Below, piece after piece: positions 49,924 to 58,233 of a stretch of 64,000 nucleotides of DNA. The notes under the pieces were generated by a model. It searched no databases. It saw only the letters and a program-made list of their open reading frames with translations, and had not been told where the DNA came from. The stretch comes from Streptomyces sp. NBC_01233. Lineage in GTDB: Bacteria > Actinomycetota > Actinomycetes > Streptomycetales > Streptomycetaceae. The stretch spans positions 8,660,501-8,724,500 of the forward strand of contig NZ_CP108514.1 of assembly GCF_035989305.1 (NCBI RefSeq), in the 5' to 3' direction. A program made the translations under genes and the position numbers. Position 1 is the stretch's first letter. Each line of letters begins with the position of its first letter.

Positions 49924-50394
49924 TCAGTCGTCGTCCTCGCCCTCGCGGACGACCACGACGGTGCCGGCGGCGTACTGCACGACCTGCTGGCTCACCGAGC
50001 CCAGCAGGGCGCCCTTGAACCCGCCGTGGCCACGGGTGCCGACCACCGTCAGGTCCGCTTCCTTCGAGGCGTCGACCAGGACCTGAGCCGCGGAGCCCTG
50101 TTCGACGCGACGGAACACCGGCACACCGGGCGAGGCGCCGACGGCCGCCTTGACGGTGTCCGCCAGCTTCCGCCGGGCCGCCTCCTCGACCGTCACCGCC
50201 TCGGCGTCGGAGACCTCGGCGGCCACCGGTGCGATGGAGAACGGATTGCGGTTCCACTCCCAGGCCATGACGGCGTGCACCCGGCCGCCCGTCATCGCGG
50301 CCTGCGCGACGGCCCAGCGCAGGGCCTCCTTGGAATGGTTCGAACCGTCCACGCCGACGACGATCAGAGGCTCGACGGTGTCCTGCTCGTTCAC
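49924..50394 (-). CDS. Universal stress protein (UspA family)
   Basis: The start is GTG 50394 behind AGAGGA; 156 residues. 'PLIVVGVDGSNHSKEALRWAVAQAAMTGGRVHAVMAWEW' is the UspA strand 1/helix 1, and 'DLTVVGTRGHGGFKGALLGSVSQQVVQYAAGTVVVVRE' contains the ATP-binding G-x2-G-x9-G-S/T pattern. It is a single-domain, ATP-binding-type cytosolic stress protein. A short run of direct repeats (CGGCCGCCGTCAG twice, around 49900-49925) lies at the 3' end and includes the stop region. It converges with the dehydratase gene. Confidence 0.95.
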   Translation of the reverse strand: MNEQDTVEPLIVVGVDGSNHSKEALRWAVAQAAMTGGRVHAVMAWEWNRNPFSIAPVAAEVSDAEAVTVEEAARRKLADTVKAAVGASPGVPVFRRVEQGSAAQVLVDASKEADLTVVGTRGHGGFKGALLGSVSQQVVQYAAGTVVVVREGEDDD

Positions 50395-50583
50395 GGGGGT
50401 TCCTCTCACTTCGTCCGAATAGTCGATCTCCTCCCTGTATACCCGGAACGCGGGTCCGACCTCGAACGACGATCGTTGCGGCGCCCGACGACTTTCGAGG
50501 ACAGTCCGGGGCCCCCGCCCCTTGCGAGGGTGTGAGTGTCCAGGCGACCGCCGCCGGACACGGAGCGACATGGAGGAACGGGC

Positions 50584-50949
50584 GTGGCTCAGCGCAAGGG
50601 TTGTCTGATCGGGTGCGGCGTGGCGCTGGTGCTGGGCGTGGGCCTTCTCGTGGCCGTGGTCTTCGGCATGGGCAAGGTCCTCGACATGGCCGACAAGACC
50701 CTGCTCGACCCGACGGTCTACGAGTCCGTGAAGACCGGCGACGCGGAGAGCGAGGTCCGCGGCAAGCTCCCGTCGGGCGACAGCTTCGTCAAGGGCGCCC
50801 TCAAGGAAGGCGGACCGGCCGAACCCGAGGGCAGCACCTGCTCCTGGTACATCTCCAGCGGCGACACCAGGAACGGCCAGGAGACCGTGCTCCGCTTCTG
50901 CTTCAAGGACGGCAAGCTCGCGGAGAAGACCGAGTACCCGATGCAGTAG
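50584..50949 (+). CDS. Small single-pass membrane protein of unknown function
   Basis: GTG 50584 after TGGAGGAAC; 121 residues. 'GCLIGCGVALVLGVGLLVAVVFGMGKVLD' forms one transmembrane helix after a short basic N-terminus. The outer domain 'DPTVYESVKTGDAESEVRGKLPSGDSF' recalls BamE/SmpA-like 'G.s..eV...LG' repeats, followed by two Cys ('STCSWYISSG', 'LRFCFKDGK') that may pair. Probably exported with the N-terminus in. Not recognised further. It is 80 bases upstream of the Trypco1-like gene in the same direction. Confidence 0.8.
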   Translation: MAQRKGCLIGCGVALVLGVGLLVAVVFGMGKVLDMADKTLLDPTVYESVKTGDAESEVRGKLPSGDSFVKGALKEGGPAEPEGSTCSWYISSGDTRNGQETVLRFCFKDGKLAEKTEYPMQ

Positions 50950-51029
50950 GTGGTACGCCCCCGCTCGGATCCGGGCGCGGCTAAGGTGGCGGAGAGCTGG
51001 AGAAGGCCATCGAGGGACGGGGCGCCTGC

Positions 51030-51359
51030 ATGTCCGATGCGAGGGTGGTTCGGGTGGAGACGCGGCAGCTTCCGTCGGGCGACGGAAGGCAGATCGCGGC
51101 ACGGCGGTACGGCTCGGCCCATCTGTCCGACCACGAGGACGACCTGCGGGCGGCCATCCAGTCGGTGCTGTCCACCATGGTGCGGGCGGTCGATGAATCG
51201 CCGGTGTCCCCGCTGCGCGTCGGCGGCCTGGAGGTGGAGTTCAACGTCGGGTTCGCGCAGGGCGAGGGCGCCTACCTGTGCTCGTCGCCCTCCGACGGCA
51301 CGTTCGCGGTCAAGCTGTCGTTGACGCTCCCGGAGCCCGGCTCGTCCTCCTCGTCCTGA
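51030..51359 (+). CDS. Trypco1 / CU044_2847-like small protein (trypsin-co-occurring domain)
   Basis: ATG 51030; 109 residues. After 'VETRQLPSGDGRQIAARRYGSAHLSDHEDDLRAAIQSVLSTMVRAV' comes 'VSPLRVGGLEVEFNVGFAQGEGAYLCSSPSDGTFAVKLSLTL', which matches the 'hhEVEFGVkh..eagah...s..a.fkV.L' ending of the CU044_2847 (Trypco1) family as I remember it. Members occur near trypsin-like proteases fused to NTPases, and such a protein is encoded 2.4 kb away at 53713-58077, on the other strand. No enzymatic residues are evident; it may be a substrate or adaptor of the protease system. The family call is tentative. Confidence 0.6.
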   Translation: MSDARVVRVETRQLPSGDGRQIAARRYGSAHLSDHEDDLRAAIQSVLSTMVRAVDESPVSPLRVGGLEVEFNVGFAQGEGAYLCSSPSDGTFAVKLSLTLPEPGSSSSS

Positions 51360-51366
51360 GGCGTGT

Positions 51367-51403
51367 CCGCGGATGCCCCGGACCGGTCCTGAGGCATCCG
51401 CGG
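51367..51403. terminator. Bidirectional terminator
   Basis: CCGCGGATGCC (51367-51377) pairs perfectly with GGCATCCGCGG (51393-51403), in the 84 bases between two converging genes. Confidence 0.75.
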
Positions 51404-51443
51404 CAATCTGCCGTTGGACAGCTACGGTTTCCTGCTGCTGGGA

Positions 51444-52922
51444 TCAGGCGGGAACAGCAGTGGGCAGCTCTTTCCCCGACCTGTTCTTCACGAGTTCCAC
51501 ATTTTCGACGAACAGCTGGAAAAGCAGCTGACTCGCGCCGAGCTCCCGGCCGTTCTTGCCGTTGTTCCCCTGCGCGATGCCCAGACTGTAGGGCTCCTTG
51601 TCCTCGGCCTTCACGCCGATGTACCCACCCAGGGTGCCCTCGTTCGAGCTCGCGTTCTTGTAGGCCCCGCCGCTCTCGTTCGCCTTGCGGATCAGGTCGT
51701 TCTTGTAGCCCGGCCCGAGAGCCATGTGGTCCTGATTGAAAAGGAGTTCGTGGGCTCCGGGTTTCAGCGTGAACTTGAGCTGGACCGCGTAGGGATCACC
51801 CAGGGTGTCGTAGTACCCGTCGGCCTGGCCCTGGTCGCCGAGATGGGCCCCTATCGTCAAACCCCCGAACCCCTGGTCCCTGAAATCCTTTCCCGTGCCG
51901 TTGCCGGAGCCTATGTAGGCCAGGAGTTCGTTCCGTGAGGTCGCGTCGCCCCAGTAGGTCAGGGCGCTGTGGGCCTCGTCGAAACTCATGGACCTGTACA
52001 GCTCCATCCTTCCGGCGTCCTCCCCCTTCTTCGCCAGATCGTCCAAGAGCTTGGGGCCGACGATCCTGACGATCTCGTCGATCGTGCGCGGAGGCTTGCT
52101 GGCTTTGAACTTCTTCGCGCTCGCCTTGGACGCCTTGATCTGCGCGGCCTTGTCTCTTGCGGCGCTGCTGCTGGCTTCGCCCATTCCCGCCTTGCCCTCC
52201 CAGTACTCGACCGTCATCCGGTCCTGAGGGTTCTCGACGCGCTGCACGGAAGGGCGCGAGCCGGGGGCGGGTGAGGGTGCCGCATGGCGCTGCACGTTCG
52301 TGGCGGCTTGCGGGCCGGCCGCCATGACCCGGCTGGCGTTCGCTTCCGCTTCGCGCTCGAACCGGTCCGACGGGTCGGAGACCTTCAGCCCCGTTCCGTT
52401 GTCGGTGCCCGCGACGGGGCCTTGGCGTTGCTGGATGACGTGGGTGAGTTCGTGGGCGAGGGTGTGTTTGTCGTTGCCGCCGTCGCCGATGACGACGTGG
52501 CTGCCGGAGGTGTAGGCGCGGGCGCCGACTTCGGCGGCGGAGGCTTTGGCGGCGCTGCCGCTGTGGATGCGGACGTCGGAGAAGTCCGCGCCGAGCCGGG
52601 CTTCCATGTCGGTGCGGGTGGCGTCGTCCATGGGACGTCCGGGGGTGCGCAAGACGTCGTGGACGGCGGACCGCTGCACCTCGGGCTGCCCGGTCTGCGG
52701 GTGTCCGCATCCGTCGGTGTGCTGGTGCCGTTCCTGGTCCTGGTCCGGGGAGTGACCGGCCCGACGGAGCATCTGCACGACCGCGGCGTTGCCCGCACCG
52801 GCTTGGAGCGCCATCAGCCCCACCGGCGGCGCCGCCGCCCGCTGTGGAGTCGCGGCAGGGCGGGAGGACTGCAGTAATTGTTCGTCGGTCTTCTGCGCCG
52901 GGCGGGGGTGCTTGGGGCTCAC
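51444..52922 (-). CDS. DUF4157 (eCIS core domain) protein with a possible toxin C-terminus
   Basis: The start is GTG 52922 with GGGAAAGG upstream; 492 residues. Residues ~85-175 are a DUF4157 domain: 'RPMDDATRTDMEARLGADFSDVRIHSGSAAKASAAEVGARAYTSGSHVVIGD...HTLAHELTHVIQQRQGPV', with a zinc-protease-like HELTH at 157-161. A disordered Ala/Pro/Arg linker follows. The C-terminal ~190 residues ('MELYRSMSFDEAHSALTYWGDATSR', 'FGGLTIGAHLGDQGQADGYYDTLGDPYAVQLKFTLKPGAHELLFNQ', 'GASQLLFQLFVENVEL') look like an independent globular domain, perhaps an ADP-ribosyltransferase-like toxin (Arg310 of LYR as a candidate NAD contact), which I cannot confirm. DUF4157 is linked to cargo of extracellular contractile injection systems. 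Codon 16 is TTA (52875-52877). Confidence 0.75.
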   Translation of the reverse strand: MSPKHPRPAQKTDEQLLQSSRPAATPQRAAAPPVGLMALQAGAGNAAVVQMLRRAGHSPDQDQERHQHTDGCGHPQTGQPEVQRSAVHDVLRTPGRPMDDATRTDMEARLGADFSDVRIHSGSAAKASAAEVGARAYTSGSHVVIGDGGNDKHTLAHELTHVIQQRQGPVAGTDNGTGLKVSDPSDRFEREAEANASRVMAAGPQAATNVQRHAAPSPAPGSRPSVQRVENPQDRMTVEYWEGKAGMGEASSSAARDKAAQIKASKASAKKFKASKPPRTIDEIVRIVGPKLLDDLAKKGEDAGRMELYRSMSFDEAHSALTYWGDATSRNELLAYIGSGNGTGKDFRDQGFGGLTIGAHLGDQGQADGYYDTLGDPYAVQLKFTLKPGAHELLFNQDHMALGPGYKNDLIRKANESGGAYKNASSNEGTLGGYIGVKAEDKEPYSLGIAQGNNGKNGRELGASQLLFQLFVENVELVKNRSGKELPTAVPA

Positions 52923-53141
52923 GCGGTCGCCTTTCCCTACATCAGAGCAGCCGCTTCGCACGGCTGCCGGCCGCACCCCCGAGAGGCGGTCACCGGTCGT
53001 GACCAGGGGGTCTGAAGCATTATCAGCTAGCTTGCAGGCGTGAGGCCAACGGTCGGCCACCACGGCACGCAGCGAACCCTGCGGCGTGCAGCGTGCGGTG
53101 ACGGGAAGCAGTGGCGCGCGCCGCTTCCCCATCGGCAGGCC
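52923..53141. other. 219-bp spacer with no recognised feature
   Basis: Intergenic DNA between two minus-strand genes. It is less GC-rich near 53015-53035 (GCATTATCAGCTAGC), which may mark a promoter for the DUF4157 gene ~100 bases downstream. No clear -35/-10 pair is seen. Confidence 0.3.
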
Positions 53142-53705
53142 TCAGGACGAGGGTTCGGCAGGGAGTTCGGCGACGGGCGCGGTTGTGGCCGTGGCCGTGG
53201 GTTCGGGCAGGCCGCGCCGGGTCGGCAGGCCCATCTCCGCCCGGGCTTCCTTGCGGAAGGCCCACTCGGCGCGACGGCACTGCTCGTCGATCTCCGTCCA
53301 GGGCCGGGCCGGGCGGTCCCAGAGGTCCTGTGCGACGTCGTGCAGACGCTCCAGTGCCATCGCCGTGCCGTCGGTACGCGTCAGGAGGGCGGCGCGCGAA
53401 TAGGCGGCGAGCAGGTCGTCCGCGGCGCGGCGCTGCGCCGCCGGGTCGGCCCGCGGGCGGCCCGTTCCGTCGTAGAGTCCCAGCGCGGCGTGGAAGGTCT
53501 CGGTGACGCGCGCATAGGCCGTGTGCCGGGTCTCGTCCCATTGGCGGCGCCGGTTGGCCCGCCCGTTCAGCATCTGGGTGAGGAGGGAGGCGACGGCTCC
53601 GCCGATGATCGCCCCGGTGGCGCCGATACCGGCGGCGAGGAGCACGGCTTGCGGCTGGGACAGCTGGGACAGCTGGGACAGCTGGGACAGCTGGGACCAC
53701 ATCAT
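53142..53705 (-). CDS. Single-pass membrane protein with N-terminal SQL tandem repeat
   Basis: ATG 53705 (ATG 53702 follows at once); 187 residues. It opens MMW then five SQL repeats, directly followed by a hydrophobic helix 'AVLLAAGIGATGAIIGGAVASLLTQML'. The remaining cytosolic part ('GRANRRRQWDETRHTAYARVTETFHAALGLYDG', 'DLLAAYSRAALLTRTDGTAMALERLHDVAQDLWDRP', 'EQCRRAEWAFRKEARAEMG') is helical, resembling small actinobacterial proteins of unknown function. It starts only seven bases after the trypsin-NTPase gene stop and so is probably co-translated; it may tether or sense for that protein. Confidence 0.82.
   Translation of the reverse strand: MMWSQLSQLSQLSQLSQPQAVLLAAGIGATGAIIGGAVASLLTQMLNGRANRRRQWDETRHTAYARVTETFHAALGLYDGTGRPRADPAAQRRAADDLLAAYSRAALLTRTDGTAMALERLHDVAQDLWDRPARPWTEIDEQCRRAEWAFRKEARAEMGLPTRRGLPEPTATATTAPVAELPAEPSS
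53655..53697. repeat. 9-bp tandem repeat (about 4.8 units)
   Basis: GCTGGGACA is repeated head to tail on the plus strand across 53655-53697, encoding on the minus strand the five SQL tripeptides of the small membrane protein. The units look identical, so copy number could vary by slippage without changing frame. Confidence 0.85.
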
Positions 53706-53712
53706 CGGGCCG

Positions 53713-56700
53713 TCATCGCCTTTCGGTCGCTGCTGCCAGCAGTTCCTCGAACTCGGCGCGCAGCTCTCGCGCCTCGTCCTCGCGGCCGGCCTTCTTCCGG
53801 TTGAGCGCCTGGTTGTGCAGGCAGATGGCGAGACCTTCGAGCCCATCGGCATCGTGGGCGGCCAGCTCCCGCCACAGGGCCAGCGCCTGGTCCCCCACGG
53901 TGAAGGACTCCTCGGTCCGGCCCGCCACGCCGAGGATCGCCGCCAGGTCGCCCAGGGCGGACGCCAGGTCCTTGGCGGAGGGGGCACGGCCGGTCCGGTG
54001 GATTTCGACGCAGGCGGAGATCGAGACGACGGCGTCGTCGACGGTGCCGGCGCCGATCAGCACGAGGGCGGCCTCGTGGAGGATCGTCGCCCGGATCCCC
54101 TGGGATTCCTCGTCCGTGACGGGGAGGTCCTTGGCGACCGCCATCGCCGTACCGGCCGCTGCCGCGGCGGCCTCCGGCTGGTCGGTGTCGATCAGGACCT
54201 TGCCGTGGAAACGTGCGATCCAGGCGTAGGACAGCCCCTGGTCCGGTTGCCCGTCGGCCTCCCAGCGGCGGCGCCTCAGCTCGACGAGCTCCTCCAGGGC
54301 TGCCGCGAGGTCCGGGGTCCGGTCGAGTCGCTGGAGTTCCACGACATACATGCACAGGAGCTCGTCGAGGCTCTCGTGACGGCTGGGGCCGACGGGCGCC
54401 TGGCGGATGTCGAAGGTGACGAGGGGGTCCTTCCGTTGCTCTTCCCGGCCGTCGGCGAGGCCTCGGACGTGTTCCAGGACCACTTCGAGCAGGTTCGCTG
54501 CGGCTTCGTGCTCACCGAGCACCGTGTGGGCTCGTGCCTGGCGGGCCAGGTGGTTGGCGAGGAGGGGGGTCCAGTCGTCCAGAGCCTCGGCCATGTGCCG
54601 GAGGGCGATGGCACTGCCCGCCTGATTGAGCGCGATGGTTTCGCGGGGTGCGTCGGTGACGGACATGCGCAGCGACAGATCGAGGAGGCCTTCGGCCGCG
54701 ACGACGGCCGCCCACGGGTTGTCCGGCGTGGCGCAGGCGTCGAGGCGTTCCGCGGCGGCCGTGGCGACCACCGCCGCCTCGGGGAGGTCTCCTCGGCGGG
54801 CCATGGCCTTCGCGCGCAGCATCATCATCGTGGCGTGGAAGTTCTCCCGGTCCAGGTGGGCAGTTGCGCCGGAGTCGTCCGGGGCGATGGCCTCGACCCG
54901 TTCGCAGAGCCGGATCGCGGAGGTGAGGTCGCCTTCTTCGATCGCCCACGACACGTACATGGCGAGGTTGCCCACGGTCGTCACCACGCCGGGGATGCGC
55001 CCCGCGGCCTCCCACCGGGACACGATGTGGTCGAGGACGCCGGCGACCTCGGCCATGTAGGGCTTGATGTCGATGTCCTCGGCGACGAGTTGGGCCCCTT
55101 GGACGAAGTGCTTGAGCAGATCGAAGTAGGGGTCCGCGATCATCTCCGGATCCTGCCGGAACAAGCTGCCCAGTACCGCGCACGAGCGTTCCAGCAGGTG
55201 GACGACGGACGCGAAGGGCGCGCGGGCGAGGCTGAGTTCCTGGGCCTGGAGCTGGAGGGCGAGACCGAGCTGGAGCTGCCTGCCGGGATCGCGGAGCGGC
55301 AGGCGGGTCAGGGCCTCGCCGGCTTCCCCGTACAGCGCCGCCGCTTCGGCGTGGCGGCCCTCGCCCTGGCGCTTCCCCGCGAGGAGCATCGCCTGCGCCT
55401 GGACCCTGTCCGCGTAGACGCCGGGCTCACTGCGGTACAGGCTGCGGAAGATCTCCATGCACTCTTCGTGGTCCGCGAGCGCTTCCGCCGGCCGGCCGAG
55501 ACGATCGAGGCTCTTGGCGCGGTTCGTCAGGAGCTGCGCGAGGGTGTCCCGCTCGAACCGGTCGGCCCCGTCGGCGAGTTCCTCTCGCTGGAGGGTGACC
55601 GCCCGCGTCACCACTTCGTAGGCCTGCCGGGTGTCGCCGTGCTGCTCGTGGTAGAGGAAGATGTTGTTCAGCGGTCTGACCAGGAGCCTGCGGCGCTGTT
55701 CGGGCAGCAGGGCCGAGTGGTCCAGCAGGTCGACGACCTCCTGGCAGATCTCGTAGGACTCCTCGTGGCTCCCGGCACGCGCCAGGTTCGTCGAGTGGTT
55801 CGTCAGGGCGCGGGCGAGGCCGTCCTGGATCTCCGGGTCCCCTCCGTCGAGGGCTCGGTGGATCGCGACTGCTTCACCATTGGCCGAGAGGGCCTCGTCG
55901 ATGCGGCCGACGCGCGCGAGGTAGATGCCGAGCAGATCCAGGTTGTGGGCAAGTCTTCTTTCACGCTCGTCCGATGCGGGGGCGTCCCGCGAGATCGCCA
56001 CCATCCGCTGCTGCACCGCCACGCCGAGATCGGCCAGGACGCCTCCCGTCGGCGGCATGAAGCGGCGGATCTCGTAGAGGTGCGGGAGTTCGGCGGCGGG
56101 ATGCTCGATGAGGATCTTCAACGCGGTCAGCAGCGGCTCGGGGTACTGGGCCTGCATGCTGATGAGGCAGGCGTACGGCACGAACACGCCGTTGTGGACG
56201 GCCACGAGCTCGATCAGTTTGCGGCGTACGGCGGCCGCGGCCTCACCGGAGTGGGCGGCGGCAGCCGTCAGGACGGTGACGGCGCGGTCGAGTTGCGCTC
56301 CGGTCAGACACGTCAGCGAGCCGTCGTCGCTGAGGCTCGCGAGGTTGTCCAGCAGGTCCGGTTCGTCTGCGACGAGGGCTGCCAGCAGATGCTCGAACAG
56401 CCAGTCCGGAGCCAGTTGGCCCCAGTACTCGGCCCGTGGGTCGTTGGGCGGGTAGAGGGTGGCGATCCAGTGGGCGAGTGCGCGCCGGGCGTCCTCGGCC
56501 GAGTCGGACCGCAGGCCCGGGAGCAGCTGCATCGTCAGCGCCGCCTGCTGCCGGGAGTGCGCCCCGCAGAGCAGACCGAACACGAGCGCCGCGTCCCGTG
56601 TTTCGGGATGTCCCAGGGACCGCTCGGCGGCCAGCCGGCTCCAGTACATCTTCTCGTGCCGCAGCAGCACCCGGGCGGGCGGCGCCGAGGCCTCGCCCTG

Positions 56701-58077
56701 CTCGGGGCCGGTGAGGACGCTGGCCAGGACTGCGATGTGCAGGGTCAGGGGGTGGTGGTCCCTCATCGGTTCGAGGGCCCACGGCAGTTGGAATGCCGGT
56801 GTCCGCTGCTGGTGGTCCTCGTAGCCGGGCACCTGGCGCAGGGCGGTGTCGAACGCGTCCGCCAGCATGGTGAGCCGGCCGCCGGAGTCGGGGGAGAATT
56901 CGAGACCGCCGAGCTCTCGTGGTTCGTCCGGCAGGGTGGCGGCGACGACGGCGTCGTTCATGAGCTGCTCCCACCAGGGTCCGGCGGACCGGGCGAGCAT
57001 CAGCACTCTGACGGGGTGCTGTCCGGGGTGCTCGGCGATGTGCCGCAGCAGAGCGGCCGTGGTCGCGGCGCGGGACTCGGCGTAGTCGATGAGGACGAGG
57101 GCCGGGTGGGCGAGGCGGGTGAACTGGGTGAAGGTGGTCGCGGCGTCGGAGAGCTCCCCGACGACCCAGCCCTTCCGGTACATCGTCTGGGCGAGTTCGC
57201 GGGCCAGCCGGGTCTTCCCCGTGCCGCCCGCAGCGTGGACGAGCAGGCCGGCGGCGCGTCCGCCGGACTCGCACCAGGAGACGAGGCGGCCGAGCGTCTG
57301 CGCGCGGCCGTGGAACGGCGCGACCTCGTATTCGGGGCGGAGCAGGGCGATCGGGGACTGCGGCCGGGTCGACCGGTGCCAGGGACGTAAGGTCGCCTCG
57401 AGTTCGACGGGCTCCAGCACCAACGGCCGGCCGGTGTGCCGTTCGACCAGGTCGGTGAAGGAATGGTCGCGCCTCAGGGCGGCGACCCTCAGCGCGGTGA
57501 GGCGGCGGTCGTCGAAGTTCTCGGAGATCTCGATGAGGACCGCGATGACCAGGTGGCCGGAGTCGGAGAGGACCGCCGCGCCGGACATGCCCGACCACAG
57601 GGTGCCGCCGTCCGGGTCCGGCTGCGGCCAGCTCGACGGGAGGACGTCGGCCAGGCCGTTGGAGTCACGGGTCAGCGGCATGATCTCGCCGCGCACCTGC
57701 TCGGGCTCGGCGCGGCCGTCCTGCGTGACCAGGGCGTCGGGGTAGCCGGTGGCGGTGCAGCCGACGGCGGGACCGCGGCCGGCGATCCAGCCCCAGCGGA
57801 CGGGCGGGAGGTCGGGAGGGCGGTAGGCCTCGTCGTCGATCTCGATGAGCGCGGCGTCCGGTGGTGAGGTGGCGCCGTCGGCCCCGGACGCCCGCCAGAT
57901 CACCGTGCCGGTGACGAGCCGGGTGTCGAGGCGCACCTCCACCGACTGCCCCACCGCTCCGGCGACATGGGCCGCGGTGAGGACGAGACGGTCGGCGACC
58001 AGGTATCCGGAGCCGAACGAGGTGCCCGCGTCCTCGGGGGAGACGCACCGGAGGGCAGCCACGCGGAGATCTGTCAC
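53713..58077 (-). CDS. Trypsin-like protease - STAND-type NTPase - TPR protein
   Basis: The start is GTG 58077 behind GGGAGGG; 1454 residues. Residues 1-~200 are a chymotrypsin-fold serine protease with His37 ('VLTAAHVAG'), Asp74 ('PPDAALIEID') and Ser165 ('LWSGMSGAAVL'). Residues ~255-620 are a P-loop NTPase: 'FHGRAQTLGRLVSWC', Walker A GGTGKT (284-289), Walker B 'ALVLIDYAE' (Asp331), then winged-helix-like segments. Residues ~700-1450 are TPR-type helical repeats ('RRLAHNLDLLGIYLARVGRIDEALSANGEAVAIHRAL', 'YEVVTRAVTLQREELADG'). No signal peptide is seen. This trypsin-NTPase-TPR layout fits the class of NTP-dependent conflict/effector systems: ligand sensing by TPR, oligomerisation by the NTPase, proteolysis as output. 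Codon 230 is TTA (57388-57390). Confidence 0.88.
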   Translation of the reverse strand: MTDLRVAALRCVSPEDAGTSFGSGYLVADRLVLTAAHVAGAVGQSVEVRLDTRLVTGTVIWRASGADGATSPPDAALIEIDDEAYRPPDLPPVRWGWIAGRGPAVGCTATGYPDALVTQDGRAEPEQVRGEIMPLTRDSNGLADVLPSSWPQPDPDGGTLWSGMSGAAVLSDSGHLVIAVLIEISENFDDRRLTALRVAALRRDHSFTDLVERHTGRPLVLEPVELEATLRPWHRSTRPQSPIALLRPEYEVAPFHGRAQTLGRLVSWCESGGRAAGLLVHAAGGTGKTRLARELAQTMYRKGWVVGELSDAATTFTQFTRLAHPALVLIDYAESRAATTAALLRHIAEHPGQHPVRVLMLARSAGPWWEQLMNDAVVAATLPDEPRELGGLEFSPDSGGRLTMLADAFDTALRQVPGYEDHQQRTPAFQLPWALEPMRDHHPLTLHIAVLASVLTGPEQGEASAPPARVLLRHEKMYWSRLAAERSLGHPETRDAALVFGLLCGAHSRQQAALTMQLLPGLRSDSAEDARRALAHWIATLYPPNDPRAEYWGQLAPDWLFEHLLAALVADEPDLLDNLASLSDDGSLTCLTGAQLDRAVTVLTAAAAHSGEAAAAVRRKLIELVAVHNGVFVPYACLISMQAQYPEPLLTALKILIEHPAAELPHLYEIRRFMPPTGGVLADLGVAVQQRMVAISRDAPASDERERRLAHNLDLLGIYLARVGRIDEALSANGEAVAIHRALDGGDPEIQDGLARALTNHSTNLARAGSHEESYEICQEVVDLLDHSALLPEQRRRLLVRPLNNIFLYHEQHGDTRQAYEVVTRAVTLQREELADGADRFERDTLAQLLTNRAKSLDRLGRPAEALADHEECMEIFRSLYRSEPGVYADRVQAQAMLLAGKRQGEGRHAEAAALYGEAGEALTRLPLRDPGRQLQLGLALQLQAQELSLARAPFASVVHLLERSCAVLGSLFRQDPEMIADPYFDLLKHFVQGAQLVAEDIDIKPYMAEVAGVLDHIVSRWEAAGRIPGVVTTVGNLAMYVSWAIEEGDLTSAIRLCERVEAIAPDDSGATAHLDRENFHATMMMLRAKAMARRGDLPEAAVVATAAAERLDACATPDNPWAAVVAAEGLLDLSLRMSVTDAPRETIALNQAGSAIALRHMAEALDDWTPLLANHLARQARAHTVLGEHEAAANLLEVVLEHVRGLADGREEQRKDPLVTFDIRQAPVGPSRHESLDELLCMYVVELQRLDRTPDLAAALEELVELRRRRWEADGQPDQGLSYAWIARFHGKVLIDTDQPEAAAAAAGTAMAVAKDLPVTDEESQGIRATILHEAALVLIGAGTVDDAVVSISACVEIHRTGRAPSAKDLASALGDLAAILGVAGRTEESFTVGDQALALWRELAAHDADGLEGLAICLHNQALNRKKAGREDEARELRAEFEELLAAATERR

Positions 58078-58233
58078 GTCGGAATCCCTCCCGGAGGCGG
58101 AGGCCGCTCGCGCGGCCCCTGCTGAAGCCTGGCCGGGAATCATCGTGACAGTTCCGGCGGGCGCTGCACACGGGAATGCACAAAGCGGACCGGTGGCCCC
58201 GGTTGCCGCGGGCGGGGGCGGCCGGGTCGACGG

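Noticed and set aside
49895..49925. Repeats CGGCCGCCGTCAG as possible attachment or recombination site
   Set aside because: Only two and a half short GC-rich copies at a convergent gene end; no integrase nearby and no sign of a junction.
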